Shown here piece after piece: positions 53,422 through 61,980 of a stretch of DNA of 64,000 nucleotides. This DNA comes from Streptomyces sp. L2 (GTDB taxonomy: Bacteria; Actinomycetota; Actinomycetes; Streptomycetales; Streptomycetaceae): positions 930,001-994,000 of the forward strand of contig NZ_QBDT01000001.1 of assembly GCF_004124325.1 (NCBI RefSeq). Reading direction: 5' to 3'. The position numbers were made by a program, and so were the translations under genes. Within the stretch, counting starts at the first letter, position 1. Every line of letters begins with the position of its first letter. The notes under the pieces were generated by a model. That model was not told where the DNA came from. It saw nothing but the letters and a program-made list of their open reading frames with translations, and made no database searches.

Positions 53422-53831
53422 ATGCAGCGAGGCAGTGACCGGCTGAACGTCCACCGGGATGACGAGATGAAGCACGAGCTGAAGGGCCTGCTCCGGTCCG
53501 GGCACCCGACCCGCGCCGAGGAGTGGCACGACCCCGAGCCGGCCGCCGACGACGACCCGGAGGTGTGGAGCGGGCCGGTGGGCGGTCTGGGCTCCCCGGC
53601 GTCGCTGGAGCGGGTACGGCTGGCCCTGGCCCGTGCCTGGGCCGGCACGCCTTCCCGGCCAAGGCGGGCGAGCTGGCCCGGGCGCTGCGCCGGGGCAACG
53701 CGCCCGGCGGGCTGATCGACGCGGTCGCCGCGCTGCCGCGCGGGCAGCACTACGGCACCGTCCACGAGCTGGCCGAGGCGCTGGTGGCCGGCGGCACGAC
53801 CGGCGCGGAAGCCGGCGGGAAAGGGGAATGA
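53422..53831 (+). pseudogene. DUF2795-domain protein gene with a -1 frameshift
   Basis: ATG 53422 follows CTGGAGG. The first frame gives MQRGSDRLNVHRDDEMKHEL...WHDPEPAADDDPE, a familiar Streptomyces DUF2795-protein N-terminus. From about 53630 that frame loses sense (TPSRPRRASWPG), while the next frame reads CLGRHAFPAKAGELARALRRG...GTVHELAEAL, the expected DUF2795 domain. One missing base near CTGGCCCGTGCCTGG would explain it. It is either a sequence error or a genuine break; if genuine, the gene is inactivated. Function of DUF2795 is unknown. The second frame's stop overlaps the PfpI start. Confidence 0.75.
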
Positions 53832-54376
53832 GGATGCGGATCGCGTTTCTGGTGGCGCCCGAGGGCGTCGAGCAGGTCGAGCTGACCGAGCCGTGGAAGG
53901 CGGCGTCGGACGCCGGGCACGTGACGGTGCTGGTGTCGACGGACTCCGGTGAGGTGCAGGCCTTCGACCACTTGGACAAGGCGGACACGTTCCCCGTGGA
54001 CGAGGTGGTGGGCGACACGTCCGCGGACTCGTTCGGGGGGCTGGTGCTGCCGGGCGGGGTGGCCAACCCCGACTTCCTGCGGATGGACGACAAGGCCGTC
54101 GCGTTCGTGAAGGGCTTCTTCGAGCGGGGCCGTCCCGTCGCCGCGATCTGCCACGCGCCGTGGACGCTGGTGGAGGCGGACGTCGTACGCGGCCGGGAGC
54201 TGACCTCGTGGCCCAGCCTGCGGACGGACATCCGCAACGCGGGCGGGACGTGGGTGGACGAGCAGGTGAAGATCTGCGACCACGGCCCCAACCTGCTGGT
54301 CACGAGCCGTAAGCCGGACGACCTCAAGGCGTTCTGCGACGCGTTCCTGCACGTGTTCGCCGGGGAGCCGGGCTGA
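53828..54376 (+). CDS. DJ-1/PfpI-family protein
   Basis: A 182-aa protein. ATG 53828 overlaps the DUF2795 stop; ATG 53834 is possible and has a better-spaced AAGGGGAATGAGG. Nucleophile elbow Cys in AAICHAPWTL near residue 112, glutamate in EQVELTEPWK near 17, and the PfpI blocks VLPGGVANPDFLR and SWPSLRTDIRNAGGTWVDE. Members are putative proteases, glyoxalases or deglycases. The trio PoxB-type, DUF2795 and PfpI reads rightward and ends at a very strong terminator. Confidence 0.92.
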   Translation: MRMRIAFLVAPEGVEQVELTEPWKAASDAGHVTVLVSTDSGEVQAFDHLDKADTFPVDEVVGDTSADSFGGLVLPGGVANPDFLRMDDKAVAFVKGFFERGRPVAAICHAPWTLVEADVVRGRELTSWPSLRTDIRNAGGTWVDEQVKICDHGPNLLVTSRKPDDLKAFCDAFLHVFAGEPG

Positions 54377-54410
54377 CGGAGCCGAGTCTCCCTCCGGAGC
54401 CGAGTCTCTC

Positions 54411-54447
54411 GTCGGGGCCGGCCCGCGTCGTGCGGGCCGGCCCCGAC
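54411..54447. terminator. Strong bidirectional terminator
   Basis: GTCGGGGCCGGCCCGC (54411-54426) and GCGGGCCGGCCCCGAC (54432-54447) form a perfect 16-bp stem with a 5-nt loop, the strongest hairpin seen in the window. It lies between the PfpI gene and the converging DUF6158 gene. Just before it, CGGAGCCGAGTCTC is repeated (54377-54390, 54395-54408). Confidence 0.85.
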
Positions 54448-54472
54448 GCCGTGCGGCACACGAAGCGGTCGC

Positions 54473-54721
54473 TCAGGTACCGGGAGCCGCCGCCTCGCCG
54501 CAGCGGCGTTCGCGGGCGCCCTCACGGGTGCGGCCCGCACTGACCAGGCGGCGCGGGTTGCGGCGCAGGTACTCGCCCTCCAACTGCGCCATGCGCTCGT
54601 TGTGGGCCCGCAGCGCGTCGTTGGAGCCGTACAGGAGGGTGTCGTGGCGCGTGCGGTGGATCGTCTCCAGCTCTTTCATGAGCTGCTGGTCGTCCAGCCT
54701 GCTGGGGTCGACTCCGGTCAT
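54473..54721 (-). CDS. Small DUF6158-like protein
   Basis: An 82-aa protein from ATG 54721. MTGVDPSRLDDQQLMKELE followed by TIHRTRHDTLLYGSNDALRAH and RMAQLEGEYLRRNP resembles the small helical Streptomyces family DUF6158. It is probably cytoplasmic with two or three helices; function unknown. A purine-rich GCGGGGC lies upstream. Confidence 0.7.
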   Translation of the reverse strand: MTGVDPSRLDDQQLMKELETIHRTRHDTLLYGSNDALRAHNERMAQLEGEYLRRNPRRLVSAGRTREGARERRCGEAAAPGT

Positions 54722-54893
54722 GGTGGTGCCCCGCTCGTCGTGTCCGTGTCCGTTCGGCGGTCCGGGTACCCGCCCGGCGTGCGCTGTCCCCGAGCGGATT
54801 CCGGGAGGGAGCCATGGAGCTGTTCGCGTTTCCTGAGTCCACTGTACGAACAACCGGGCGCGCGGGCCTCCGCATGCGCCGGCGCCTCGGCGC

Positions 54894-56513
54894 CTACCTG
54901 GCCCGCTCGACCCTGCGCTCGTCCCAGACGGGCTCGGGTGTCTCGCGGACGCGGCCGTCGCTGCCGAAGACCAGATAGCGGTCGAAGGAACGGGCGAACC
55001 AGCGGTCGTGGGTGACGGCGAGGACCGTGCCCTCGAAGGCCTCCAGCCCCTCCTGGAGGGCCTCGGCGGACTCCAGGTCGAGGTTGTCGGTGGGCTCGTC
55101 GAGGAGGAGCGCGGTGACGCCCTGGAGTTCCAGCAGCAGGATCTGGAAGCGGGCCTGCTGGCCGCCGGAGAGCCGGTCGAAGCTCTGCTCGGCCTGCTGG
55201 GTCAGCTCGTAGCGGCGCAGCCGGGACATGGCGGCGCCCCGGTCCTGGGCGTGCTCCTTCCACAGGATGTCCAGGAGGGTGCGGCCGGTCAGTTCGGGGT
55301 GGGCGTGGGTCTGCGCGAAGTGTCCGGGTACGACGCGCGCGCCGAGCTTCCACTGTCCGGTGTGTGCGACGTCCTCGCCGGCGAGGAGGCGCAGGAAGTG
55401 CGACTTGCCGGAGCCGTTGGAGCCGAGGACGGCGACCCGTTCGCCGTAGAACACCTCCAGGTCGAAGGGGTCCATCAGGCCGGTGAGCTCCAGCCGCTCG
55501 CAGGTGATGGCCCGGACGCCGGTCCGGCCGCCCTTGAGGCGCATGGTGATGTCCTGCTCGCGGGGCGGCTCCGGGGGCGGCCCGGCCTCCTCGAACTTGC
55601 GCAGGCGGGTCTGGGCGGCCGCATAGCGGGAGGCCATGTCGTGGCTGACGGCGGCCGCCTGACGCAGGGTCAGCACGAGCTTCTTCAGCTGGGCGTGCTT
55701 CTCGTCCCAGCGGCGGCGCAACTCCTCGAAGCGGGCGAAGCGTTCGCGGCGGGCCTCGTGGTAGGTGGCGAAGCCGCCGCCGTGCACCCAGGCGTCGGCG
55801 CCGGTGGGCGAGGGCTCGACGGAGACGATCTTCTCGGCGGCGCGGGCGAGGAGTTCGCGGTCGTGGGAGACGAACAGGACGGTCTTGCGGGTCTCCTTGA
55901 GCTGCTCCTCCAGCCATCGCTTGCCGGGCACGTCGAGGTAGTTGTCCGGCTCGTCGAGCAGCAGCACCTCGTCGGTGCCGCGCAGCAGGGCCTCCAGGAC
56001 GAGGCGTTTCTGCTCGCCGCCGGAGAGGGTGCTGACCTGCCGCCACTGGGCGCGCTCGTAGGGCATGCCGAGGGCTGCGGTGGTGCACATGTCCCACAGG
56101 GTCTCGGCCTCGTAGCCGCGGGCTTCCGCCCAGTCGGCGAGGGCCTGCGCGTAGCGCATCTGGGCGGCTTCGTCGTCGACGGTCATGACGGCGTGCTCGG
56201 CGGCGTCGACGGCCTCGGCCGCCTGCCGGATGCGGGGCTGGGCGACCGACACGAGGAGGTCGCGCACCGTCGTCTCGTCGCGTACGGAGCCCACGAACTG
56301 GCGCATCACGCCGAGGCCGCCGCTGACGGTGACCGTGCCGCCGTGCGGTTTCAGCTCGCCGGAGATCAGCCGGAGCAGGGTGGTCTTGCCGGCGCCGTTG
56401 GGGCCGACGAGGGCGACGACTGCGCCTTCGCCGACCCGGAAGGACACGTCGCCCAGGAGGGCCCTCCCGTCGGGGAGGTAGTACTCCAGGTGCGCGGCTT
56501 CGAGGTGTCCCAT
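54894..56513 (-). CDS. ABC-F family ATPase
   Basis: A 539-aa soluble tandem ABC protein with no membrane segments. First domain: GPNGAGKTT near 36-44, LSGGEQKRL near 165, LLLDEPDNYLD near 185. Second: GSNGSGKS near 358, LSGGQQARF near 446, LLLDEPTDNLD near 468. Between them is a linker with charged helices (ARRERFARFEELRRRWDEKHAQLKK), as in ABC-F proteins that act on the ribosome E site, either as translation factors or in antibiotic protection. It has no substrate-specific sequence I can recognise. ATG 56513 is the start. Confidence 0.92.
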   Translation of the reverse strand: MGHLEAAHLEYYLPDGRALLGDVSFRVGEGAVVALVGPNGAGKTTLLRLISGELKPHGGTVTVSGGLGVMRQFVGSVRDETTVRDLLVSVAQPRIRQAAEAVDAAEHAVMTVDDEAAQMRYAQALADWAEARGYEAETLWDMCTTAALGMPYERAQWRQVSTLSGGEQKRLVLEALLRGTDEVLLLDEPDNYLDVPGKRWLEEQLKETRKTVLFVSHDRELLARAAEKIVSVEPSPTGADAWVHGGGFATYHEARRERFARFEELRRRWDEKHAQLKKLVLTLRQAAAVSHDMASRYAAAQTRLRKFEEAGPPPEPPREQDITMRLKGGRTGVRAITCERLELTGLMDPFDLEVFYGERVAVLGSNGSGKSHFLRLLAGEDVAHTGQWKLGARVVPGHFAQTHAHPELTGRTLLDILWKEHAQDRGAAMSRLRRYELTQQAEQSFDRLSGGQQARFQILLLELQGVTALLLDEPTDNLDLESAEALQEGLEAFEGTVLAVTHDRWFARSFDRYLVFGSDGRVRETPEPVWDERRVERAR

Positions 56514-56811
56514 GAGGAGCGATTGTGCGGGGCGCGCGGAGCGCGGGGCAAACCGATATCCGCGGGGCGCCTCCGGCGGGGTCGCCGTGGTGGCGCCGGC
56601 GGCGGGCCCGGGCGCGCGGCCGGCGCACTCCGCCGCTCGGACCTCCCGCGGCCTGGGCGAGTTTCGCTCACCGGCGCTGTGCGGGTGCCGCTGCGCCCAC
56701 CCGTGCCGCCCCTAGCGGCACGCATGCCCGCAGCTGGGTGCGGCTGGGAGGGGCGCTCGGCCGGGGGCGGCCGGGCGGGCAGCTCGGGCGGGGGCCGGCT
56801 GGGTTGGACGC
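56514..56811. other. Intergenic region
   Basis: These 298 nt lie between two leftward genes (ABC-F downstream, histidine phosphatase upstream). GC-rich simple sequence (GGGGGCGGCCGGGCGGGC and similar) dominates 56740-56810. I see no gene or clear regulatory site. Confidence 0.5.
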
Positions 56812-57468
56812 TCAGTTCGGTGGGGTCACGGGCTCTCCTGTTGGGCCGGTTTTGCCGGAGGGCAGGATTGTGGCGCCTGCCCAGGTCAGGGCCTTGAAGC
56901 CGGTGGTCGGGGTGCCGTCGAGGGTGACGACGCCGGTGTTCTCCAGGGGGCGGGCGGCGGCGTAGGAGACGTCGATGTTGGCGGCGCGGGCGGCGGTCCA
57001 CACGCGGATCGCGGCGCCGTGGCTGACCATGACCACCGTGCCCGCGCCGCTGCCGGCGGCCTCGGCGACGACCTGGTCGAAGCGGGCCAGCGCCTCCTCG
57101 CCCCTCTCCCCGCCGGGCATGCGCAGTGCGGTGTCCCCGGCCGCCCACGCGAACACGGTGCGCATGTACAGCTCGCCCTGCGCGGAGTGGCCGGGCGCCA
57201 TCTCCAGGTCGCCGGCCGACAGCTCGCGGAGGCCGTCGCGGACGAGGACCTCCAGGCCGCGCGCCTGGGCCAGCGGGGCGGCGGTCAGCCGGGTGCGGGT
57301 CAGCGTGGAGGCGTAGACGGCGTCGACGTCCTCGCCGGCGAGGACGGCGGCCAGCGCGGCGGCCTGCCGTGTGCCCAGCGGGGTGAGGCCGGGCCCCGGT
57401 ACGGCCGTGTCCAGCAGGAACTCCACGTTGGACGGGGTCTGACCGTGGCGGACGAGGAGCAGGCGCAT
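56812..57468 (-). CDS. Histidine phosphatase family protein (phosphoglycerate-mutase-like)
   Basis: A 218-aa protein from ATG 57468, chosen for AGGAA upstream and the typical start MRLLLVRHGQTPSN with the catalytic RHG at residues 7-9. LTPLGTRQAAALA, VYASTLTRTRLTA (second arginine), LRELSAGDLE (acid/base region), and VVMVSHGAAIRV (second histidine) complete the active site. It dephosphorylates small phosphate esters. Substrate unknown. Confidence 0.92.
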   Translation of the reverse strand: MRLLLVRHGQTPSNVEFLLDTAVPGPGLTPLGTRQAAALAAVLAGEDVDAVYASTLTRTRLTAAPLAQARGLEVLVRDGLRELSAGDLEMAPGHSAQGELYMRTVFAWAAGDTALRMPGGERGEEALARFDQVVAEAAGSGAGTVVMVSHGAAIRVWTAARAANIDVSYAAARPLENTGVVTLDGTPTTGFKALTWAGATILPSGKTGPTGEPVTPPN

Positions 57469-57581
57469 CCGGGGTTCCTCCCTCGCCGGCGGGCGCGCGG
57501 CCCGGGGGCGCGGCGCGCGGGGCCCACACCTTCGGCGCACGAAGAGCACAACAAACGGCCGCTTCAGGGTAACCGCACCCC

Positions 57582-59069
57582 ATGACCCCAGACGTCGACC
57601 TGACCGTCCCGGCGACCGGCCGGCACGCCCTGCGCGAGCGGCTGCTCGCCCTGGACTCCCGGCTGTTCGAGGTGGCCGCGCGCCGGCACTGGCCGGCCGC
57701 CGAACGGGTGCTGCCCCGGCTGAGCCGCAGCGCGAACCACGGAGTGCTCTGGTTCGCGACGGCGGCCGCGCTGGCCGCGACCCGTACCCCGCGCGCCCGC
57801 CGGGCGGCCGTCCGGGGCGTGGCCTCGCTGACCCTGGCCTCGCTCACCATCAACACCCTCGGCAAGCGCTCGGTGCGCCGGGCGCGTCCGGCGCTGGACG
57901 CGGTGCCGCTGGTGCGGCAGCTGAAACGGCAGCCGATCACCACGTCGTTCCCGTCCGGCCACGCCGCCTCCGCCGCCGCGTTCGCGACCGGTGTGGCCCT
58001 GGAGTCCCCGGCGTGGGGCGCGGCCGTCGCGCCGCTGGCGCTGTCGGTGGCGGCCTCCCGGGTGTACACGGGCGTGCACTTCCCGAGCGACGTGCTGGCG
58101 GGTGCGGCCCTGGGCGCGGGCGCCGCGTTCGCGGTACGGCGGCTGGTGCCGACCCGTGCCGGTGCCCGGCCGCCCGCCCGGCCGCGCGCCCACGCCCCGG
58201 CGCTGCGGGACGGCGAAGGTCTCATAGTGGTGGCGAACCAGGCGTCGGGCACGGCGGAGCGGGTGCGGGCGCTGCGCGTGGCGCTGCCGGCCGCCGAGAT
58301 CGGCGAGTGCGCGCCGGACCACATCGGGGAGGAACTGCGCAAGGCGGCGGCCCGCGCCCGGGTGCTCGGGGTGTGCGGCGGCGACGGCACGGTGAACGCG
58401 GCGGCGGCACTCGCCCTGCGCCACGACCTGCCGCTCGCGGTGCTGCCGGGCGGCACCCTCAACCACTTCGCCTACGACCTGGGGGTGGAGGACGAGCGGG
58501 ACTTCGCGTGGGCCGTCCGGCACGGCGAGGCGGTGCGGGTGGACGTCGGCCGGTTCACCGCCGGCGACACGCGGGGCGTGTTCCTGAACACGCTGAGCCT
58601 GGGCGTCTATCCGGAGCTGGTGCGCGAGCGGGAGCGCTGGTCGGGCCGGATCGGCGGCTGGCCGGCCGGGCTGCTCGGCGCCTTCCGGGTGCTGCGCGCG
58701 GACCGGCATCCGATGCGCGTGGAGGCCGGCGGTGAACAGCGGCCGCTGTGGCTGCTGTTCGTCGGCAACGGCGTCTACCACCGGATGGGTCTCACCCCTG
58801 GCCGTCGTACGGATCTGGCCGACGGCCTGCTGGACGTGCGCGTGGTGCACGGCAGCCGCCGCCCGGCGCTGCGGCTGCTCGCCGCCGCGGCGGCCGGCCC
58901 GCTCACCCGCTCCCCCGCCCACGCGGCCGTCCAGGTGACCCGGCTCCGGCTGACCGGCGTCGAGCCCGGCACCCCGCTGGCGTACGACGGCGAGGTGGAG
59001 CCGGTGTCGGGCGAGGTGACGGTGGAGAAGCTGCCGGAGGCGCTGACGGTCTACCGCCCCCTGCACTGA
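57582..59069 (+). CDS. PAP2 phosphatase / diacylglycerol-kinase-like fusion protein
   Basis: A 495-aa fusion. Residues ~20-190 are a PAP2 (type 2 phosphatidic acid phosphatase) domain: KRSVRRARP (motif 1), PSGHAAS (motif 2) and SRVYTGVHFPSDV (motif 3). Residues ~205-495 are a diacylglycerol/sphingosine-kinase-like catalytic domain: CGGDGTVNAAA near 265 and LPGGTLNHFAYDLG near 288, later VGNGVYHRMG. One polypeptide therefore carries both a lipid phosphatase and a lipid kinase fold. It is probably at the membrane, acting on undecaprenyl pyrophosphate, phosphatidate or a related lipid. ATG 57582 is used; the histidine phosphatase gene starts divergently. Confidence 0.92.
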   Translation: MTPDVDLTVPATGRHALRERLLALDSRLFEVAARRHWPAAERVLPRLSRSANHGVLWFATAAALAATRTPRARRAAVRGVASLTLASLTINTLGKRSVRRARPALDAVPLVRQLKRQPITTSFPSGHAASAAAFATGVALESPAWGAAVAPLALSVAASRVYTGVHFPSDVLAGAALGAGAAFAVRRLVPTRAGARPPARPRAHAPALRDGEGLIVVANQASGTAERVRALRVALPAAEIGECAPDHIGEELRKAAARARVLGVCGGDGTVNAAAALALRHDLPLAVLPGGTLNHFAYDLGVEDERDFAWAVRHGEAVRVDVGRFTAGDTRGVFLNTLSLGVYPELVRERERWSGRIGGWPAGLLGAFRVLRADRHPMRVEAGGEQRPLWLLFVGNGVYHRMGLTPGRRTDLADGLLDVRVVHGSRRPALRLLAAAAAGPLTRSPAHAAVQVTRLRLTGVEPGTPLAYDGEVEPVSGEVTVEKLPEALTVYRPLH

Positions 59070-59096
59070 CGGCGGTCGACGCGGGCGACACTGGAA

Positions 59097-59125
59097 TTGA
59101 CTATCCATCAGTCCACATATCAATA
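59097..59125 (+). promoter_or_regulatory. Possible vegetative promoter of the methyltransferase gene
   Basis: TTGACT (59097-59102) begins an unusually AT-rich stretch containing TATCAATA (59118-59125) with roughly -35/-10 spacing of 15-17 nt, about 100 nt upstream of the methyltransferase start. The match to the -10 consensus is only partial. Confidence 0.35.
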
Positions 59126-59223
59126 CGTGGTTCTCATCATGCGGTCGGCGCGCGTACCGTTCCGAGCATCGGGAGCCGGGCCGGAAGGCCCGGTGGCCGG
59201 TCCTACGAGAAGGGGGCACAGCC

Positions 59224-60039
59224 ATGCCGGAAGCGCGGGAGACGGCCGTCTACACGCACGGGCACCACGAGTCGGTCCTGCGGTCGCACACCTGGCGTAC
59301 GGCCGCCAACTCCGCGGCGTACCTGCTCGGTTCGGTCAAGCCCCACATGCGGATCCTGGACATCGGCTGCGGCCCCGGCACCATCACCGCCGACCTGGCG
59401 GAACTGGTCCCGGACGGCCACGTCACCGGCCTCGACCACGCGCCGGGCATCCTGGATCGGGCCCGGGCCACCGCCGAGGAGCGGGGCCTGACGAACGTCG
59501 ACTTCACGGCCGGCGACGTGCACGCCCTGGTCTACCCCGACGACACGTTCTGCGTGGTCCACGCCCACCAGGTGCTCCAGCACGTGGGCGACCCGGTGCG
59601 GGCGCTGCGCGAGATGCGCCGGGTGACGAGACCCGGCGGGTTCGTCGCCGTGCGTGACGCGGACTACTCGGCGATGACCTGGTATCCGGCGGTGGCCGGC
59701 CTGGACGACTGGCTGGACCTGTATCTGCGGGTCGCCCGGGCCAACGGGGGCGAGCCGGACGCGGGGCGCCGGCTGCGGTCCTGGGCCCTGGCCGCCGGGT
59801 TCACGGACGTCACGGCCACCTCCGGCACCTGGACGTTCGCCACGGCCGAGGAGCGCGCGTGGTGGAGCGGGCTGTGGGCGGACCGCACCCTCGCCTCGGC
59901 CTATGCCGAACGGGCCACCGGGGGCGAGCACGCGACGGCCGAGCGGCTGCGCGAGATCTCGGCCGCCTGGCGGGAGTGGGGACGGCGCGAGGACGGCTGG
60001 TTCGCGGTCCTGCACGGGGAGATCCTGTGCCGTAAATGA
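59224..60039 (+). CDS. SAM-dependent methyltransferase (UbiE/Methyltransf_11 type)
   Basis: A 271-aa protein, ATG 59224 with AAGGGGG upstream. Motif I ILDIGCGPGTITADLA (residues 41-56), acidic motif VTGLDHAPGILDRA near 70, HQVLQHVGDP and MRRVTRPGGFVAVRDADY near 120-150. UbiE/MenG-like fold; several Streptomyces homologues sit by themselves and their substrates are unknown. It has no operon partners: the small hydrophobic protein follows 83 nt later with its own ribosome binding site. Confidence 0.88.
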   Translation: MPEARETAVYTHGHHESVLRSHTWRTAANSAAYLLGSVKPHMRILDIGCGPGTITADLAELVPDGHVTGLDHAPGILDRARATAEERGLTNVDFTAGDVHALVYPDDTFCVVHAHQVLQHVGDPVRALREMRRVTRPGGFVAVRDADYSAMTWYPAVAGLDDWLDLYLRVARANGGEPDAGRRLRSWALAAGFTDVTATSGTWTFATAEERAWWSGLWADRTLASAYAERATGGEHATAERLREISAAWREWGRREDGWFAVLHGEILCRK

Positions 60040-60122
60040 GAACCGGAAACGCCCGAAATGAGTGCCGGGGACGCGCCTGAGCCGCGTGTTCCGGGAAACC
60101 CGGGCGGCAGGAGGTTCACGTC

Positions 60123-60299
60123 ATGGTTCCCATCCTGCTCGTCCTGCTTCTGATACTGATCCTCTTCGGTCTCGGATTCGTGGTGAAGATCCTCTGGTGG
60201 ATCGCCCTGGTGGTGCTCGCCTTCTGGGTGGTCGGATTCCTGCTGCGCAGCGCGAACAGTGCCGCCGGCCGCGGCCGGAGCCGCTGGTACCGGTGGTGA
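60123..60299 (+). CDS. Small hydrophobic membrane protein
   Basis: A 58-aa protein: ATG 60123 is preceded by AGGAGGTTCACGTC, an excellent site. The first ~45 residues are almost wholly hydrophobic (VPILLVLLLILILFGLGFVV, a lysine, then ILWWIALVVLAFWVVGFLL), forming two membrane spans; the tail is basic (GRGRSRWYRW). It resembles the small hydrophobic proteins found widely in Streptomyces, often stress-induced. Function unknown. It converges on the gas-vesicle operon. Confidence 0.85.
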   Translation: MVPILLVLLLILILFGLGFVVKILWWIALVVLAFWVVGFLLRSANSAAGRGRSRWYRW

Positions 60300-60354
60300 G
60301 CCGGGGTCACGCGCGGGTCCAGGCTCGCGGTCAGGCCCGGGGCTGCACTCGCGG

Positions 60355-60636
60355 TCAGGCGCGGGGCAGCAGGGGTCCGAGCGGCCCGAGGTCCAGGTTC
60401 AGGTCCTCGGGCCGCAGGCCGTAACGGTCGCGCAGCTCGGCCATCCGCTCCTCCAGCAGCATCAGGGTGAGCCCGATCCGTTCCTCCTGCTCCTCGGTCA
60501 GCTCCCCCGTGTCGAAGCGGCGCATCGCCTGCCGTTCCATGAGCTGGCGCAGCAGTTCCACCACGGTGAGGACGAGTTTCACCAGGTCCCGCTCGACGGT
60601 GTCGGGTTCCAGGTCGAGCCGTTTGCGGGCGCTCAT
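60355..60636 (-). CDS. gvpK: Gas vesicle protein GvpK
   Basis: A 93-aa protein. The family core is LDLEPDTVERDLVKLVLTVVELLRQLMERQAMRRF followed by LTLMLLEERMAELR and the PEDLNLDLGPLGPLL end. GvpK is a small helical accessory protein needed for gas-vesicle assembly in many bacteria. Its ATG overlaps the GvpS stop by 4 nt. It is the last gene of the leftward gvp operon. Confidence 0.93.
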   Translation of the reverse strand: MSARKRLDLEPDTVERDLVKLVLTVVELLRQLMERQAMRRFDTGELTEEQEERIGLTLMLLEERMAELRDRYGLRPEDLNLDLGPLGPLLPRA

Positions 60637-60851
60637 GCGGACTCCTCGGCGGGGGGACGGGCCGGCGCGGGCAGCTCGAAGGGTGAGGGCACCTGCTCGT
60701 TCACCGAGCTGATCAGCGCGTTGAGGTCGATCCGGACGAGGTCGACGTCCGCGATCCGCAGGGTGATGTCGCCGGTGATGACGACCCCGCCGGCCAGCAG
60801 CCGGTCGAGCAGGTCGACGAGGGCGATCTCGCGGCGTTCGACGACGGTCAC
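60633..60851 (-). CDS. gvpS: GvpA/J/S-family gas vesicle protein (GvpS)
   Basis: A 72-aa protein from GTG 60851 with GGAGG upstream; the start is fixed by GTGA overlap with the GvpL-like stop. EIALVDLLDRLLAGGVVITGDITLRIADVDLVRIDLNALIS is the GvpA-fold hydrophobic rib pattern; the position between gvpL and gvpK identifies it as gvpS. It is probably a minor shell or nucleation protein. Confidence 0.9.
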   Translation of the reverse strand: MTVVERREIALVDLLDRLLAGGVVITGDITLRIADVDLVRIDLNALISSVNEQVPSPFELPAPARPPAEESA

Positions 60852-61606
60852 GGCTCCTCCCCCGTGAACGAGTAGGCCGCCCAGGGACCGGTGAGTTCCA
60901 CCCGTATTCCGGGGGTCTCGTCCTTCGTACGGTCCACCAGTTCCACGAATTCCTCGGAATCCTCGCGGGACACGAGATAGGCGGCGTTGAGCACGTTCTG
61001 GCCGGCCGCTCCGGACAGCGCGGAGTTCTGCGACGGGTGCAGCCGGGAATCCTCGGCGTGCGCGGAGAGCCGCGCGTGGAGGGCCTGAGCGAACGTCCCG
61101 GCCCGCCGCCATGTCTCCTCGTGCGCGTGGCTGCTCTGCCGCCGCCGGCGCAGATAGTCCCGGCCGCTCGCGGGCTGTGCCGCGGCGGACGTGACGGCCT
61201 CGGCGGGCTCGGGCTCGACGTACACCTTCACGCCCCACTCGACACGGCCGGTCAGCCGGTCCAGGGCGCGCCGGAAGTCGTCCTCGCGGGCCTCGATCAT
61301 CGTGCGTACGCCGCTGTCGTCACGGAAGACGGTGGCGAGCCGGAGCGGCAGCGGGGTGGTGACGGTGGTGAGCGCGGCGATCACGCCCTGGTGGGCGCGG
61401 GCGGTCGCGGCCAGCCAGTCCAGGTCCTCCAGCCGCTCCCGCAGGGCCTCCTCGGAGAAGTCGCCGTGCGGGACCGTGCTGACGACCGCGACCAGGCCGT
61501 GGTGGTTCAGCAGGGCCGGCGGGGCGCCCCCGATGCCCGTCAGCTGGGACTGCAGGGGGGCGCCGAAGGGGTGGCAGACGGCGTAGACGTACCGCAGTCC
61601 GGTCAT
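60848..61606 (-). CDS. gvpL: Gas vesicle protein GvpL/GvpF
   Basis: A 252-aa protein of the GvpL/GvpF family: LRYVYAVCHPFG at the start, LATVFRDDSGVRTMI and LTGRVEWGVKVYVE in the middle, NAAYLVSREDSEEFVELVD and GPWAAYSFTGEE at the end. These proteins chaperone or nucleate vesicle assembly with GvpA. An inserted stretch (~130-165) is Arg/His-rich. ATGA overlap with the preceding gvpJ stop (61603-61606). Confidence 0.92.
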   Translation of the reverse strand: MTGLRYVYAVCHPFGAPLQSQLTGIGGAPPALLNHHGLVAVVSTVPHGDFSEEALRERLEDLDWLAATARAHQGVIAALTTVTTPLPLRLATVFRDDSGVRTMIEAREDDFRRALDRLTGRVEWGVKVYVEPEPAEAVTSAAAQPASGRDYLRRRRQSSHAHEETWRRAGTFAQALHARLSAHAEDSRLHPSQNSALSGAAGQNVLNAAYLVSREDSEEFVELVDRTKDETPGIRVELTGPWAAYSFTGEEP

Positions 61607-61980
61607 GGTGCCTCCTCGGGCGCGCGGCGGGGTTCACTCCGCGTACGGCGGGGTTCACGGGCGGTGCCGCCCGGTTCGAGCTCCTCCAGGCGCGCCAGTC
61701 GCTCGCGCAGCTCGGCGTTCTCCCGGGCCAGCTCGTTCTGGCGGGCCCGGGAGGAGAGGGCCGGGTCGGTCTCCCACCAGTCGATGCCCATCTCCTTGGC
61801 CTTGTCGACCGACGCGACGACCAGCCGGAGCTTGACGGTGAGCAGTTCGATGTCGAGCAGGTTGATCCGGATGTCGCCGGCGATCACGACACCCTTGTCG
61901 AGCACGCGCTCCAGGATGTCGGCGAGGTTGGCCCCGCCGCCCTGTCCGTACGGCTCGGGAAACCGGCTGGGCATCGTCAT
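61603..61980 (-). CDS. gvpJ: GvpA/J-family gas vesicle protein (GvpJ)
   Basis: A 125-aa protein with the GvpA core LADILERVLDKGVVIAGDIRI...LLDIELLTVKLRLVVASVDKA, then the GIDWWETDP end typical of GvpJ, and an extra charged C-terminal extension with a short coiled coil (ARENAELRERLARLEEL). GvpJ is a minor structural/assembly variant of GvpA. Both ends overlap neighbours by 4 nt. Confidence 0.92.
   Translation of the reverse strand: MTMPSRFPEPYGQGGGANLADILERVLDKGVVIAGDIRINLLDIELLTVKLRLVVASVDKAKEMGIDWWETDPALSSRARQNELARENAELRERLARLEELEPGGTAREPRRTRSEPRRAPEEAP

Noticed and set aside
50251..54540. A minus-strand open frame of about 1430 codons
   Set aside because: Only its last ~284 codons (50251-51105) have a signal peptide and a ribosome site; the rest lies opposite the PoxB-type, DUF2795 and PfpI genes and is Arg/Pro-rich filler typical of high-GC antisense frames.
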